DNA from: Candidatus Kryptonium sp.
Lineage (GTDB): Bacteria; Bacteroidota; Ignavibacteria; Kryptoniales; Kryptoniaceae
Assembly: GCA_025060635.1 (NCBI GenBank)
Contig: JANXBN010000004.1
Span: 108,565-172,564, forward strand
Length of the DNA: 64,000 nucleotides
Direction of reading: 5' to 3'
Below the pieces are notes generated by a model. That model saw only the letters and a list, made by a program, of their open reading frames with translations, was not told the origin of the DNA and made no database searches. Both the position numbers and the translations under genes were made by a program. How positions within the stretch are numbered: position 1 is the stretch's first letter; each line of letters opens with the position of its first letter. Below are positions 56,149 through 62,523 of this stretch, one piece after another.

Positions 56149-57140
56149 TGCTGTTCCTCGCTTTTGTTTTCTTCAAGTTCTTTTTTGAAAATTTTCAACC
56201 TTTGGAAAATTTTCGCAGCGGTCACACCTGCAATAGTTGCTGCAAATCCACCGACAATTGTTGTGCTTATTATCGCAGCTGGATCTGCCGAACCAAGCGC
56301 AGCTCTAACTGCAATTGCCGTAGCAGGTATTAGTGTCATCCCACTTGTGTTGATCACGAGAAAAGTCACCATTGCATCGCTTGCTGTGTCTTTCTTCGGA
56401 TTTAATTTTTGCAGTTCTTCCATCGCTTTAAGCCCAAGGGGCGTTGCTGCGTTCCCAAGTCCGAGCATGTTTGCTGAGATGTTCATTATCATGGCGCCAA
56501 TTGCTGGATGTTCTGGAGGGATCTCTGGGAAAAGTCGCTTTGTTAATGGCTTTACAGCTTTTGCAAGCAGATTTATCAAGCCAGCAAGTTCACCTATCTT
56601 CATTATCCCGAGCCAAAGGGCCATTATTCCGATCAAACCTATCGCAATCTTGACCGCAAGTTCTGAATATTCAATCACAGCGTTTAAAACTTGCTTTATC
56701 TTAACAAGCGAAACTCGTTCAAAGACGATTGATGCGTTGTAAGTTTTCTCTCCAGATTTTTCAAACTTCAGAATGTTTGCAATAAGTTTATCCGTGTTCG
56801 TTCCCTTGCCCTTTGCCATTGACTTCCAAAATTCGGGCGTATTTTCAGATATTAGCAAAGTTATAGTTCCTTTCCCGTCATCTTTTAGGTTTAAGATCAC
56901 CTCATTTTCAACGATATCTTGTGTAAAGTTCTTGAGCGAATAGAAATCTTTGTAATAATCACCGCTCGCCTTTAAAATTCCTTTAACTTGAGCCCCAGGT
57001 TTGATTTCTTCATTGACCTCAATCGTTGCTTTGAATTCAACGCCGTTTCTGTATTTGTTTATTGAGCTTTCGTAAACATCTGTCCCCACCGCTGTGATGA
57101 TACCAATTACTATCAAAGCAAGCCAAATGTAGTTCATCAT
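56145..57140 (-). CDS. spmA: SpmA-like membrane protein with large extracytoplasmic insert
   Basis: A 331-residue protein; typical SpmA is ~200. After the first helix (YIWLALIVIGIITAVGTDVY) there is a soluble segment of ~115 residues (NGVEFKATIEVNEEIKPGAQ, through YNASIVFERVSLVKIKQVLN) before the conserved nucleoside-recognition part: IGLIGIMALWLGIMKIGELA, HPAIGAMIMNISANMLGLGN, AATPLGLKAMEELQKLNP and FLVINTSGMTLIPATAIAVR. So it is SpmA with an inserted domain. It precedes spmB and lies 7 nt after the amidase gene. Confidence 0.85.
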   Translation of the reverse strand: MMNYIWLALIVIGIITAVGTDVYESSINKYRNGVEFKATIEVNEEIKPGAQVKGILKASGDYYKDFYSLKNFTQDIVENEVILNLKDDGKGTITLLISENTPEFWKSMAKGKGTNTDKLIANILKFEKSGEKTYNASIVFERVSLVKIKQVLNAVIEYSELAVKIAIGLIGIMALWLGIMKIGELAGLINLLAKAVKPLTKRLFPEIPPEHPAIGAMIMNISANMLGLGNAATPLGLKAMEELQKLNPKKDTASDAMVTFLVINTSGMTLIPATAIAVRAALGSADPAAIISTTIVGGFAATIAGVTAAKIFQRLKIFKKELEENKSEEQQ

Positions 57141-57147
57141 AGTTCCT

Positions 57148-58194
57148 TCAGCCCCTTTGTTTTAAAATGTAAATGTTTTTCCTAAATGGGAAGGATGAGT
57201 TTCCGTTTTTGTTCCTAACGATGACATCAAGCTTGTGGATTCCATCGGTAAGTTTAAAATTAGGTGTGAACAAAATAATTGAGAAATTTTTTGCGTCAAT
57301 TGTAGTGATAGAGTTTCGGTCGACCTGGAGCGAGTCAATTTTTATCTTTATGCTTTCTTTATCTATTCCCGATTTGTCCGATACTTTTATCATTATCGTT
57401 GGAGTTGCGGATGTTAGAATTGTATCTGAAAGAAGTTCAAGTTTTGGAATCCCTGCTTGAATGTATTTTGCAAGACCTTTGAAGATGCCCCACGCTTCAA
57501 TTTGATTGAATTCGTCAATGCTTAATTTTCTTTCTTCATATTCGTTTGTGAAGAAAGTACACTCAACGAGGACAGCTGGCATTGTTGCATTTCTTAGGAC
57601 ATAAAAACCTTGTTTTGGATAGATTATGTAATCGGACATCGTTCCATCAAAGCTTGCAAGCGAGCCGGAGATTCGCAGTGCGTAAGCGAGGTCTCTTTGT
57701 ATGTATCTTGCGATGTCTTTGTTAGATGGATGGAAGCGTGGGTCGCCTTCAACTGCGTGATACCAAGTTGAGGCGTAGTAAGTGTTCGGATCGCCGGGTG
57801 ATGCGTTGTGATGAATTGAGATGAAAATATCCGCTCCACTTTCGGTTGCCATCTTAACTCTATCTTGGAGCGAAACCGTCGTATCTTTATCTCTTGACAT
57901 AAAAACAGTTGCTCCAGCTCGTGTGAGGTAATCACGAAGATAAAGGGCAACTTTTAAATTTACATCTGCTTCAACAACTCTTCTTTTAATTCCGACGCTT
58001 CTTCTATCTTGTCCTCCATGTCCAGGGTCAATAAAAATTTTCCATCCCTTGAGGAACTGGGAATAAAATTTAATAACTGAATCTTTTCTTTCTGGTGGAT
58101 TCCATTCGCTTGGTGTGACATAGTAAGGTTTAGGTGCACAGCCGAAGGCAAGAAGCAGTAAGAAGGAGAGTAAAACTTTGGGAAATTTTCGCAT
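57148..58194 (-). CDS. N-acetylmuramoyl-L-alanine amidase, probable lipoprotein
   Basis: About 348 residues. Signal MRKFPKVLLSFLLLLAFGC, with Cys at a loose lipobox. The Amidase_3 domain (~50-250) shows FIDPGHGGQDRRSVG (zinc His), VVEADVNLKVALYLRDYLTR with the zinc Glu, DIFISIHHNASPGDPNTYYA (His) and VLVECTFFTNEYEE (catalytic Glu). A C-terminal Ig-like part (~260-348, LTDGIHKLDVIVRNKNGNSS) may bind the wall. It cleaves stem peptides from peptidoglycan. The start at 58194 is set by the promoter at 58214-58242, which covers the longer TTG frame. Confidence 0.9.
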   Translation of the reverse strand: MRKFPKVLLSFLLLLAFGCAPKPYYVTPSEWNPPERKDSVIKFYSQFLKGWKIFIDPGHGGQDRRSVGIKRRVVEADVNLKVALYLRDYLTRAGATVFMSRDKDTTVSLQDRVKMATESGADIFISIHHNASPGDPNTYYASTWYHAVEGDPRFHPSNKDIARYIQRDLAYALRISGSLASFDGTMSDYIIYPKQGFYVLRNATMPAVLVECTFFTNEYEERKLSIDEFNQIEAWGIFKGLAKYIQAGIPKLELLSDTILTSATPTIMIKVSDKSGIDKESIKIKIDSLQVDRNSITTIDAKNFSIILFTPNFKLTDGIHKLDVIVRNKNGNSSFPFRKNIYILKQRG

Positions 58195-58213
58195 AAGAGA
58201 GCTTTTTTGACTA

Positions 58214-58242
58214 AATATAAAACTTAAAAGCAATTGTTTCAA
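58214..58242 (-). promoter_or_regulatory. Promoter of the amidase-spmAB operon
   Basis: Minus strand: TTGAAA (58242-58237), 17 nt, TATATT (58219-58214), ~20 nt before the amidase ATG, leaving a very short leader. Confidence 0.6.
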
Positions 58243-58338
58243 TTAAAAATTTGGTAAGCGCTTGAGAATGTGAAGAATAGGCTGAAGTTGCAGATTCAGT
58301 TTTGACATCTTTAACAAAACTGATAAAAACATTTTTAG

Positions 58339-58410
58339 AGCTGGCGGTGGGATTTGAACCCACGCCCTGCTGATTACGAATCAGCTGCTCTACCGCTGAG
58401 CTACGCCAGC
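58339..58410 (-). tRNA. tRNA-Thr(CGT)
   Basis: On the minus strand, 72 nt: acceptor GCTGGCG/CGCCAGC, D arm AGCTCAGCGGTAGAGC, anticodon stem GCTGA/TCAGC with loop TTCGTAA giving anticodon CGT, and T arm GTGGG-TTCAAAT-CCCAC. The discriminator is T. No CCA encoded. A promoter lies directly upstream. Confidence 0.95.
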
Positions 58411-58419
58411 TTGTGCTAA

Positions 58420-58448
58420 AATTTAAAAATTTTCAGCATCAAATACAA
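58420..58448 (-). promoter_or_regulatory. Promoter of tRNA-Thr
   Basis: Minus strand: TTGTAT (58448-58443), 17 nt, TAAATT (58425-58420), ending 9 nt before the tRNA. Confidence 0.5.
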
Positions 58449-58475
58449 CTTTTAAACTCGTTAAAAACTTCGCAC

Positions 58476-58504
58476 TTGTAAAATTAAGTCCTGTTTTTTA
58501 AATT
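58476..58504 (+). promoter_or_regulatory. Promoter of the Cys/Met lyase-pgeF operon
   Basis: TTGTAA (58476-58481), 17 nt, TAAATT (58499-58504), ~40 nt before the ATG at 58545. No SAM riboswitch is seen in the short leader. Confidence 0.45.
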
Positions 58505-58544
58505 AACCTACGAAAACAAACCTACCATTAAGGAGGGAATTTTC

Positions 58545-59960
58545 ATGGTTAAAAAGCAAAATGGTTCACAGGGTTCGGTTCGGGAAAAGTCCCCGAAACG
58601 AAAAAAGGAAATTGAAAACGGCTCAATGAGTTCGGCTCGGGAAAAGTCCCCGAGGAAAAAAATGAACAACGAAGAAAAATACTCAATGGAAACCCACCTT
58701 ATCTATGGTCGTTCCTTCACTCCAAAATGGGAGTATTCGCATCATGTAGTTCCACCGATTTCGGCATCTGCGACATTTCGTCTTGAATCGGCACAGCGTG
58801 GAGCGCTTGGGTTTTTGCAATTTGCTCATACCGTAGATGATGAAGAAGTTGAATTAAAAGCCCCAATTTACATTTACGATCGTCTCGGCGAACCAAACAA
58901 GGAAATGCTTGAAGAGTATCTTGCTTATGCTGAACAAGGTGAATCTGCGGTAACATTTGCCTCTGGAATGGGAGCTATCTCTGCGGCGCTTGGAATCTTA
59001 ACCAAATCAGGTGACGAGATAATCGCTCACAAACTTTTATACGGCTGTACTTACGAGCTTTTAACTTATTGGTATCCGAGGTATCAAATCAGCACAAAAT
59101 TTGTTGACCTTCGCAATCTTTCAAACCTTAAGAAATCCATAACCCAAAAGACGAAAGTTGTTTATTTTGAAACACCTGTCAATCCGACACTTGAGCTTAT
59201 TGACATAGCGGGCGTTGCTGAAATTGTCAAAGAAGAAAACAAAAAGCGTAGCCCTGAGGAAAGAATTTATGTCGTCGTTGATAACACATTTGCGACTCCG
59301 TTTTGCCAGCGACCTCTCACGCTTGGAGCTGATTTCGTTGTTCATTCATTAACAAAGAATATCGGCGGATTTGGCACAGATATGGGAGGAGTTGTGATCG
59401 GTCCGAAGTGGAGTCGCGATCAATTATTGCTATATCGTAAAGATTTTGGAGGGGTCCTCGGCACAAAAAGTGCTTGGACAATTCTTGTCTACGGTTTGCC
59501 AACGCTTGCCTTGAGAGTTCGCCAGCAGGAAAAAACAGCAATGGAAGTTGCAAGGTTTCTCAGCTCTCATCCAAAGGTTCAATATGTAAGCTATCCTGGG
59601 CTTCATACATTCCCACAGTATGAACTTGCCAAAAAGCAAATGGTTGATTACGAAGGAAACTTCGCTCCCGGGACTTTGATTTACTTCGTCATCAAAGATG
59701 AATCACCTGAAGGAAGAAGAAAAAGAGCAGAAAAACTTATAAACTATCTTGCTAAAAACGCTTACAGCATCACTCTTGCAGTGAGCTTGGGAAATATAAG
59801 AACTTTGATTGAACATCCAGGTTCAATGACTCATGCGACAATTCCGGCGGAAGAGCAACTGAGAAAGGGAATAGATCCAGGTGGAATCCGCCTATCAATT
59901 GGACTTGAAAAAGTTGATGACATAATTCTTGACTTAAGCGAAGGGCTTGCTAGAATTTAA
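58545..59960 (+). CDS. Cys/Met-metabolism PLP enzyme (methionine gamma-lyase/cystathionine synthase group)
   Basis: A 471-residue PLP enzyme. The core has VVPPISASATFRLESAQRGA, YDRLGEPNKEMLEEYLAYAE, SAVTFASGMGAISAALGILT, YFETPVNPTLELIDI, VVVDNTFATPFCQRP and Lys271 in VVHSLTKNIGGFGTDMGG, then EHPGSMTHATIP near the end. This may be a gamma-lyase, synthase or sulfhydrylase; motifs do not decide. The first ~40 residues are a Lys/Ser/Arg-rich tail made of two 19-residue repeats (NGSxxSxREKSP) absent from relatives I recall. AAGGAGGG before the ATG at 58545 supports translation from there. pgeF follows 8 nt later. Confidence 0.88.
   Translation: MVKKQNGSQGSVREKSPKRKKEIENGSMSSAREKSPRKKMNNEEKYSMETHLIYGRSFTPKWEYSHHVVPPISASATFRLESAQRGALGFLQFAHTVDDEEVELKAPIYIYDRLGEPNKEMLEEYLAYAEQGESAVTFASGMGAISAALGILTKSGDEIIAHKLLYGCTYELLTYWYPRYQISTKFVDLRNLSNLKKSITQKTKVVYFETPVNPTLELIDIAGVAEIVKEENKKRSPEERIYVVVDNTFATPFCQRPLTLGADFVVHSLTKNIGGFGTDMGGVVIGPKWSRDQLLLYRKDFGGVLGTKSAWTILVYGLPTLALRVRQQEKTAMEVARFLSSHPKVQYVSYPGLHTFPQYELAKKQMVDYEGNFAPGTLIYFVIKDESPEGRRKRAEKLINYLAKNAYSITLAVSLGNIRTLIEHPGSMTHATIPAEEQLRKGIDPGGIRLSIGLEKVDDIILDLSEGLARI
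58559..58663 (+). repeat. 57-bp tandem repeat with hairpin in the lyase gene start
   Basis: Two copies (from 58559 and 58616) of a 57-bp unit, alike over ~48 bases. Each contains a TCGGG-AAAAG-TCCCCGA inverted repeat that would form a stem-loop in the mRNA within 120 nt of the start codon. In protein this gives a 19-residue duplication, so the repeat stays in frame. Confidence 0.75.
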
Positions 59961-59968
59961 GACAACAA

Positions 59969-60727
59969 ATGAGCAAAAGAGGTGTGAGTTTAGAACCATA
60001 CCTTATTAAACCCGAAATCTTTTCGCAATATGACAATATATTAGCAGTTTTAACGACGAAAAAATTTGTTAATTCTGACGACGAATTTAATCTTGGCTTC
60101 ACGATAAATTCGGATGTTGAAAAAGTAAAGGGAAACCGAGAGATTTTACTTGAACAGCTTGGCTTAACGAAAGATCAACTTGCTATACCAAAGCAGATAC
60201 ATAGCGCGAATGTTTGCATAGTTGACAAGCCAGGCATATATGAAAACTGCGATGCTCTCGTGACGAACCAAAAGAGGATTTATCTCGTTGTTAGCATTGC
60301 TGACTGCGCTCCTGTCTATGTTTACGATGAAGTTAAAAATGTCATCTCTTTAATTCATTGTGGATGGAAGGGCGCAAGGGAAAAAATCGTTGAAAAAACA
60401 ATTAAAACGATGATTGAAAGTTTTGGGAGCGATCCAAGTAATTTGATTGCACATATCGGAGCGTGTGCTTCAGTTTGTTGCTATGAGGTTGACAAGGAAT
60501 TTGAAAATTTTTTTGATGCGAGATTTTTGAGGTTCAAAAGAAATGGTAAATTTCACTTTGATCTAAAAGGGGAAATTTTTTCGCAGATCGTTAAATTTGG
60601 TGTTGACTTCCGAAACATTAGCGTAAGCAGATATTGCACCATATGCGAAACGGATTTGTTTCATTCGTACCGAAGGGATAAAGATAAATCTGGGCGAGTG
60701 TGGGCACTGTTTGGAATAAGGGAATGA
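59969..60727 (+). CDS. pgeF: PgeF/YfiH-family (DUF152) protein
   Basis: A 252-residue protein of the multicopper-oxidase-like/laccase-domain family, called peptidoglycan editing factor. Its relatives have purine nucleoside phosphorylase/deaminase activity. The zinc-site motifs are present: PKQIHSANVCIVDKPGI (His), SIADCAPVYVYDEVKNVI (Cys) and ISLIHCGWKGAREKIVEKTI (His and Cys). Near the end are CTICETDLFHSYRRDKDKSG and GRVWALFGIRE. It lies 8 nt after the lyase gene. In many genomes it neighbours cell-wall genes; here only the amidase is within 2 kb. Confidence 0.9.
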   Translation: MSKRGVSLEPYLIKPEIFSQYDNILAVLTTKKFVNSDDEFNLGFTINSDVEKVKGNREILLEQLGLTKDQLAIPKQIHSANVCIVDKPGIYENCDALVTNQKRIYLVVSIADCAPVYVYDEVKNVISLIHCGWKGAREKIVEKTIKTMIESFGSDPSNLIAHIGACASVCCYEVDKEFENFFDARFLRFKRNGKFHFDLKGEIFSQIVKFGVDFRNISVSRYCTICETDLFHSYRRDKDKSGRVWALFGIRE

Positions 60728-60760
60728 TTATGAAAAAATCTTCACAGGAATAACTCCAAC

Positions 60761-60787
60761 AAGGGAGGTTCTCTGTGAACCTCCCTT
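60761..60787. terminator. Bidirectional terminator between pgeF and nifU
   Basis: AAGGGAGGTTC (60761-60771) and GAACCTCCCTT (60777-60787), an 11-bp perfect stem with a five-base loop between convergent genes. T-runs are poor, yet stem strength and position suit termination. Confidence 0.8.
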
Positions 60788-60790
60788 GGA

Positions 60791-61039
60791 TCAATGATTA
60801 AGCACTGCTTCAACGCGTCTTATTTCTGGCGCTTCGCGGATTATAACTCTTTCTATCCCAGCTCTTAATGTCATCATTGAAAGCGGGCAACTACCGCAAG
60901 CACCTGTCAATTTTACTTTAACGATATTATCGTCTGTGATTTCAACAAGTTCAACATCTCCGCCATCCGCTTTAAGATATGGTCTTGCGGTTTCAAGTGC
61001 TTTTAAAACTCGTTTTTTAAGTTCTTCTCTGTTTTTCAT
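60791..61039 (-). CDS. NifU-like iron-sulfur scaffold protein
   Basis: An 82-residue protein equal to the C-terminal domain of NifU: VLKALETARPYLKADGGDVE, LVEITDDNIVKVKLTGACGS with the CxxC motif CGSCPLSMMTLRAGIERVI. The two cysteines hold a transient Fe-S cluster in a dimer. It follows mrp by a 4-nt overlap, so scaffold and carrier are made together. Confidence 0.92.
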   Translation of the reverse strand: MKNREELKKRVLKALETARPYLKADGGDVELVEITDDNIVKVKLTGACGSCPLSMMTLRAGIERVIIREAPEIRRVEAVLNH

Positions 61040-62118
61040 AGTTTGATTTCTATCTTTGGCATTGCTTGTTGTTTGAAGCTAATTATGCTCACGCGAGCTG
61101 CAAGTTTTCTGGCAATTTCTTTTATAATTTTGGTTTCTTCTGTTTCTGGATACGAAATTGGGACGGGTTTACCTGAATCACCGCTTACTCTTATTCTTGT
61201 GTTAATTGGTATCTCGCCTAAAAATGGGACATTAAATTTTTCGCTTGCCTTTTTACCACCGCCGTGATCAAATATATCATCTCTTTTTCCACAGTGAGGA
61301 CAGATGAAATAACTCATGTTTTCAATTATTCCAAGTATAGGGACATTAACTTTTTGAAACATTTTTATCGCTTTTCTCACATCTGCTAATGCAACATCTT
61401 GCGGTGTTGTAACTATCACTGCACCAGTTAATGGAATCGTTTGGACGAGGGTCAATTGAATATCACCTGTTCCAGGTGGTAGGTCAAAGATCAGATAATC
61501 AAGCTCTCCCCATTCAACATCTGTCATAAACTGTCTTACTGCACCACTTGCAATTGGACCTCTCCAGATTAAAGCTGTATCGGGATCGTCAAGAAGTAAA
61601 CCTATTGAAATTAGTTTAACTCCGTATTTTTCAATTGGTTCAATTTTTTTGCCATCGGATGTTAGATTTGGTTTTTCATCAACGCCAAACATGATAGGGA
61701 CATTTGGACCGTAGACATCTGCGTCTATTAGACCAACTTTTGCTCCATCAAGGGCGAGTGCAACTGCAAGATTTACAGCTACTGTTGATTTTCCGACACC
61801 ACCTTTTCCGCTTGCGACAGCGATTGTGTTTTTAACATTTGGAAGCAACACATCTTTTTGAGGGCTAAGATGTTTTGGGACTTGAGCTGACATTTCAACG
61901 ATAACTTCATCAAAACCAAGTTTTTTAACTTTTTCTACTGCTTCGTCTTTTATTTTATCTTTCACTGGGCAAGCTGGCGTTGTAAGTTCAATTTTGATAT
62001 ATGCTTTTTTAGAGTCAATTTTGATGTCTTTAACGAATCCGAGCGAGACGATATCTTTATGCAAGTCGGGGTCGTAGATTTCTTTTAATGCGTTGATTAT
62101 TTCATTTTGGTTTCGCAT
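61036..62118 (-). CDS. mrp: Mrp/ApbC-family iron-sulfur carrier ATPase
   Basis: A 360-residue P-loop protein. An N-terminal MIP18/DUF59 domain (~1-85: LKEIYDPDLHKDIVSLGFV, TTPACPVKDKIKDEA) is followed by the deviant Walker A VASGKGGVGKSTVAVNLAVA, GLIDADVYGPNVPIMFGV, DYLIFDLPPGTGDIQLTLVQ and the cluster motif FICPHCGKRDDIFDHGGG with its CxxC. It carries [4Fe-4S] clusters to target proteins in the cytoplasm. First gene of mrp-nifU; it runs away from the CRISPR leader. Confidence 0.95.
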   Translation of the reverse strand: MRNQNEIINALKEIYDPDLHKDIVSLGFVKDIKIDSKKAYIKIELTTPACPVKDKIKDEAVEKVKKLGFDEVIVEMSAQVPKHLSPQKDVLLPNVKNTIAVASGKGGVGKSTVAVNLAVALALDGAKVGLIDADVYGPNVPIMFGVDEKPNLTSDGKKIEPIEKYGVKLISIGLLLDDPDTALIWRGPIASGAVRQFMTDVEWGELDYLIFDLPPGTGDIQLTLVQTIPLTGAVIVTTPQDVALADVRKAIKMFQKVNVPILGIIENMSYFICPHCGKRDDIFDHGGGKKASEKFNVPFLGEIPINTRIRVSGDSGKPVPISYPETEETKIIKEIARKLAARVSIISFKQQAMPKIEIKL

Positions 62119-62295
62119 CGTGCATTTTGATTTGTTTTGAAAAATCTTTCTAAACTTAATAAAAAATGTGTGGATAAAAAAGTTTCGTTGAATTGGGCAA
62201 GTAATTTGAATTGTGATAGGATGCTTGTTTTAGCGGTTTGGGTCAAGTTTATAAAATTTATCGGTTTATTGTGTGTGCTATGTTTTCAATATTCG

Positions 62296-62422
62296 TTATT
62301 TCGTTTGCCGAGAATCGCGTGAATAAGTTAACAGTAAATTTTCCGAATATCTCATTGTCTTTCAATCAATTATTTCGTTTTGCCACTTTCCTTGACACTT
62401 TGTCAGTCCGATCCTCGGCAAA
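62296..62422. other. CRISPR leader region with direct and inverted repeats
   Basis: The 405-nt gap between mrp and the array holds no convincing gene. It contains TTATTTCGTTTGCC (62296-62309) repeated as TTATTTCGTTTTGCC (62370-62384); a 14-bp inverted repeat (TTTGCCGAGAATCG 62304-62317, CGATCCTCGGCAAA 62409-62422, one mismatch); and TGACA-CTT-TGTCA (62393-62405). Arrangement beside the array fits a leader with protein-binding sites, as known for regulation or integration in other systems; function here is inference. Confidence 0.6.
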
Positions 62423-62451
62423 ATTGGGGGTAAAAGTTAACACAAAAGGGC

Positions 62452-62480
62452 TTGACTTTTGATTGGGAATTTATTATATT
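62452..62480 (+). promoter_or_regulatory. CRISPR leader promoter
   Basis: TTGACT (62452-62457), 17 nt, TATATT (62475-62480). Expected start near 62487, ~37 nt before the first repeat. Same two hexamers and spacing as the groESL promoter. It sets transcription rightward into the array. Confidence 0.75.
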
Positions 62481-62523
62481 TAAGTGTGTGATTTGCGGTG
62501 TTTGAAGTATTATTTTACCCTGG

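Noticed and set aside
62137..62462. Short rightward frames in the CRISPR leader
   Set aside because: No ribosome site, no conserved features; they overlap the leader repeats and promoter.
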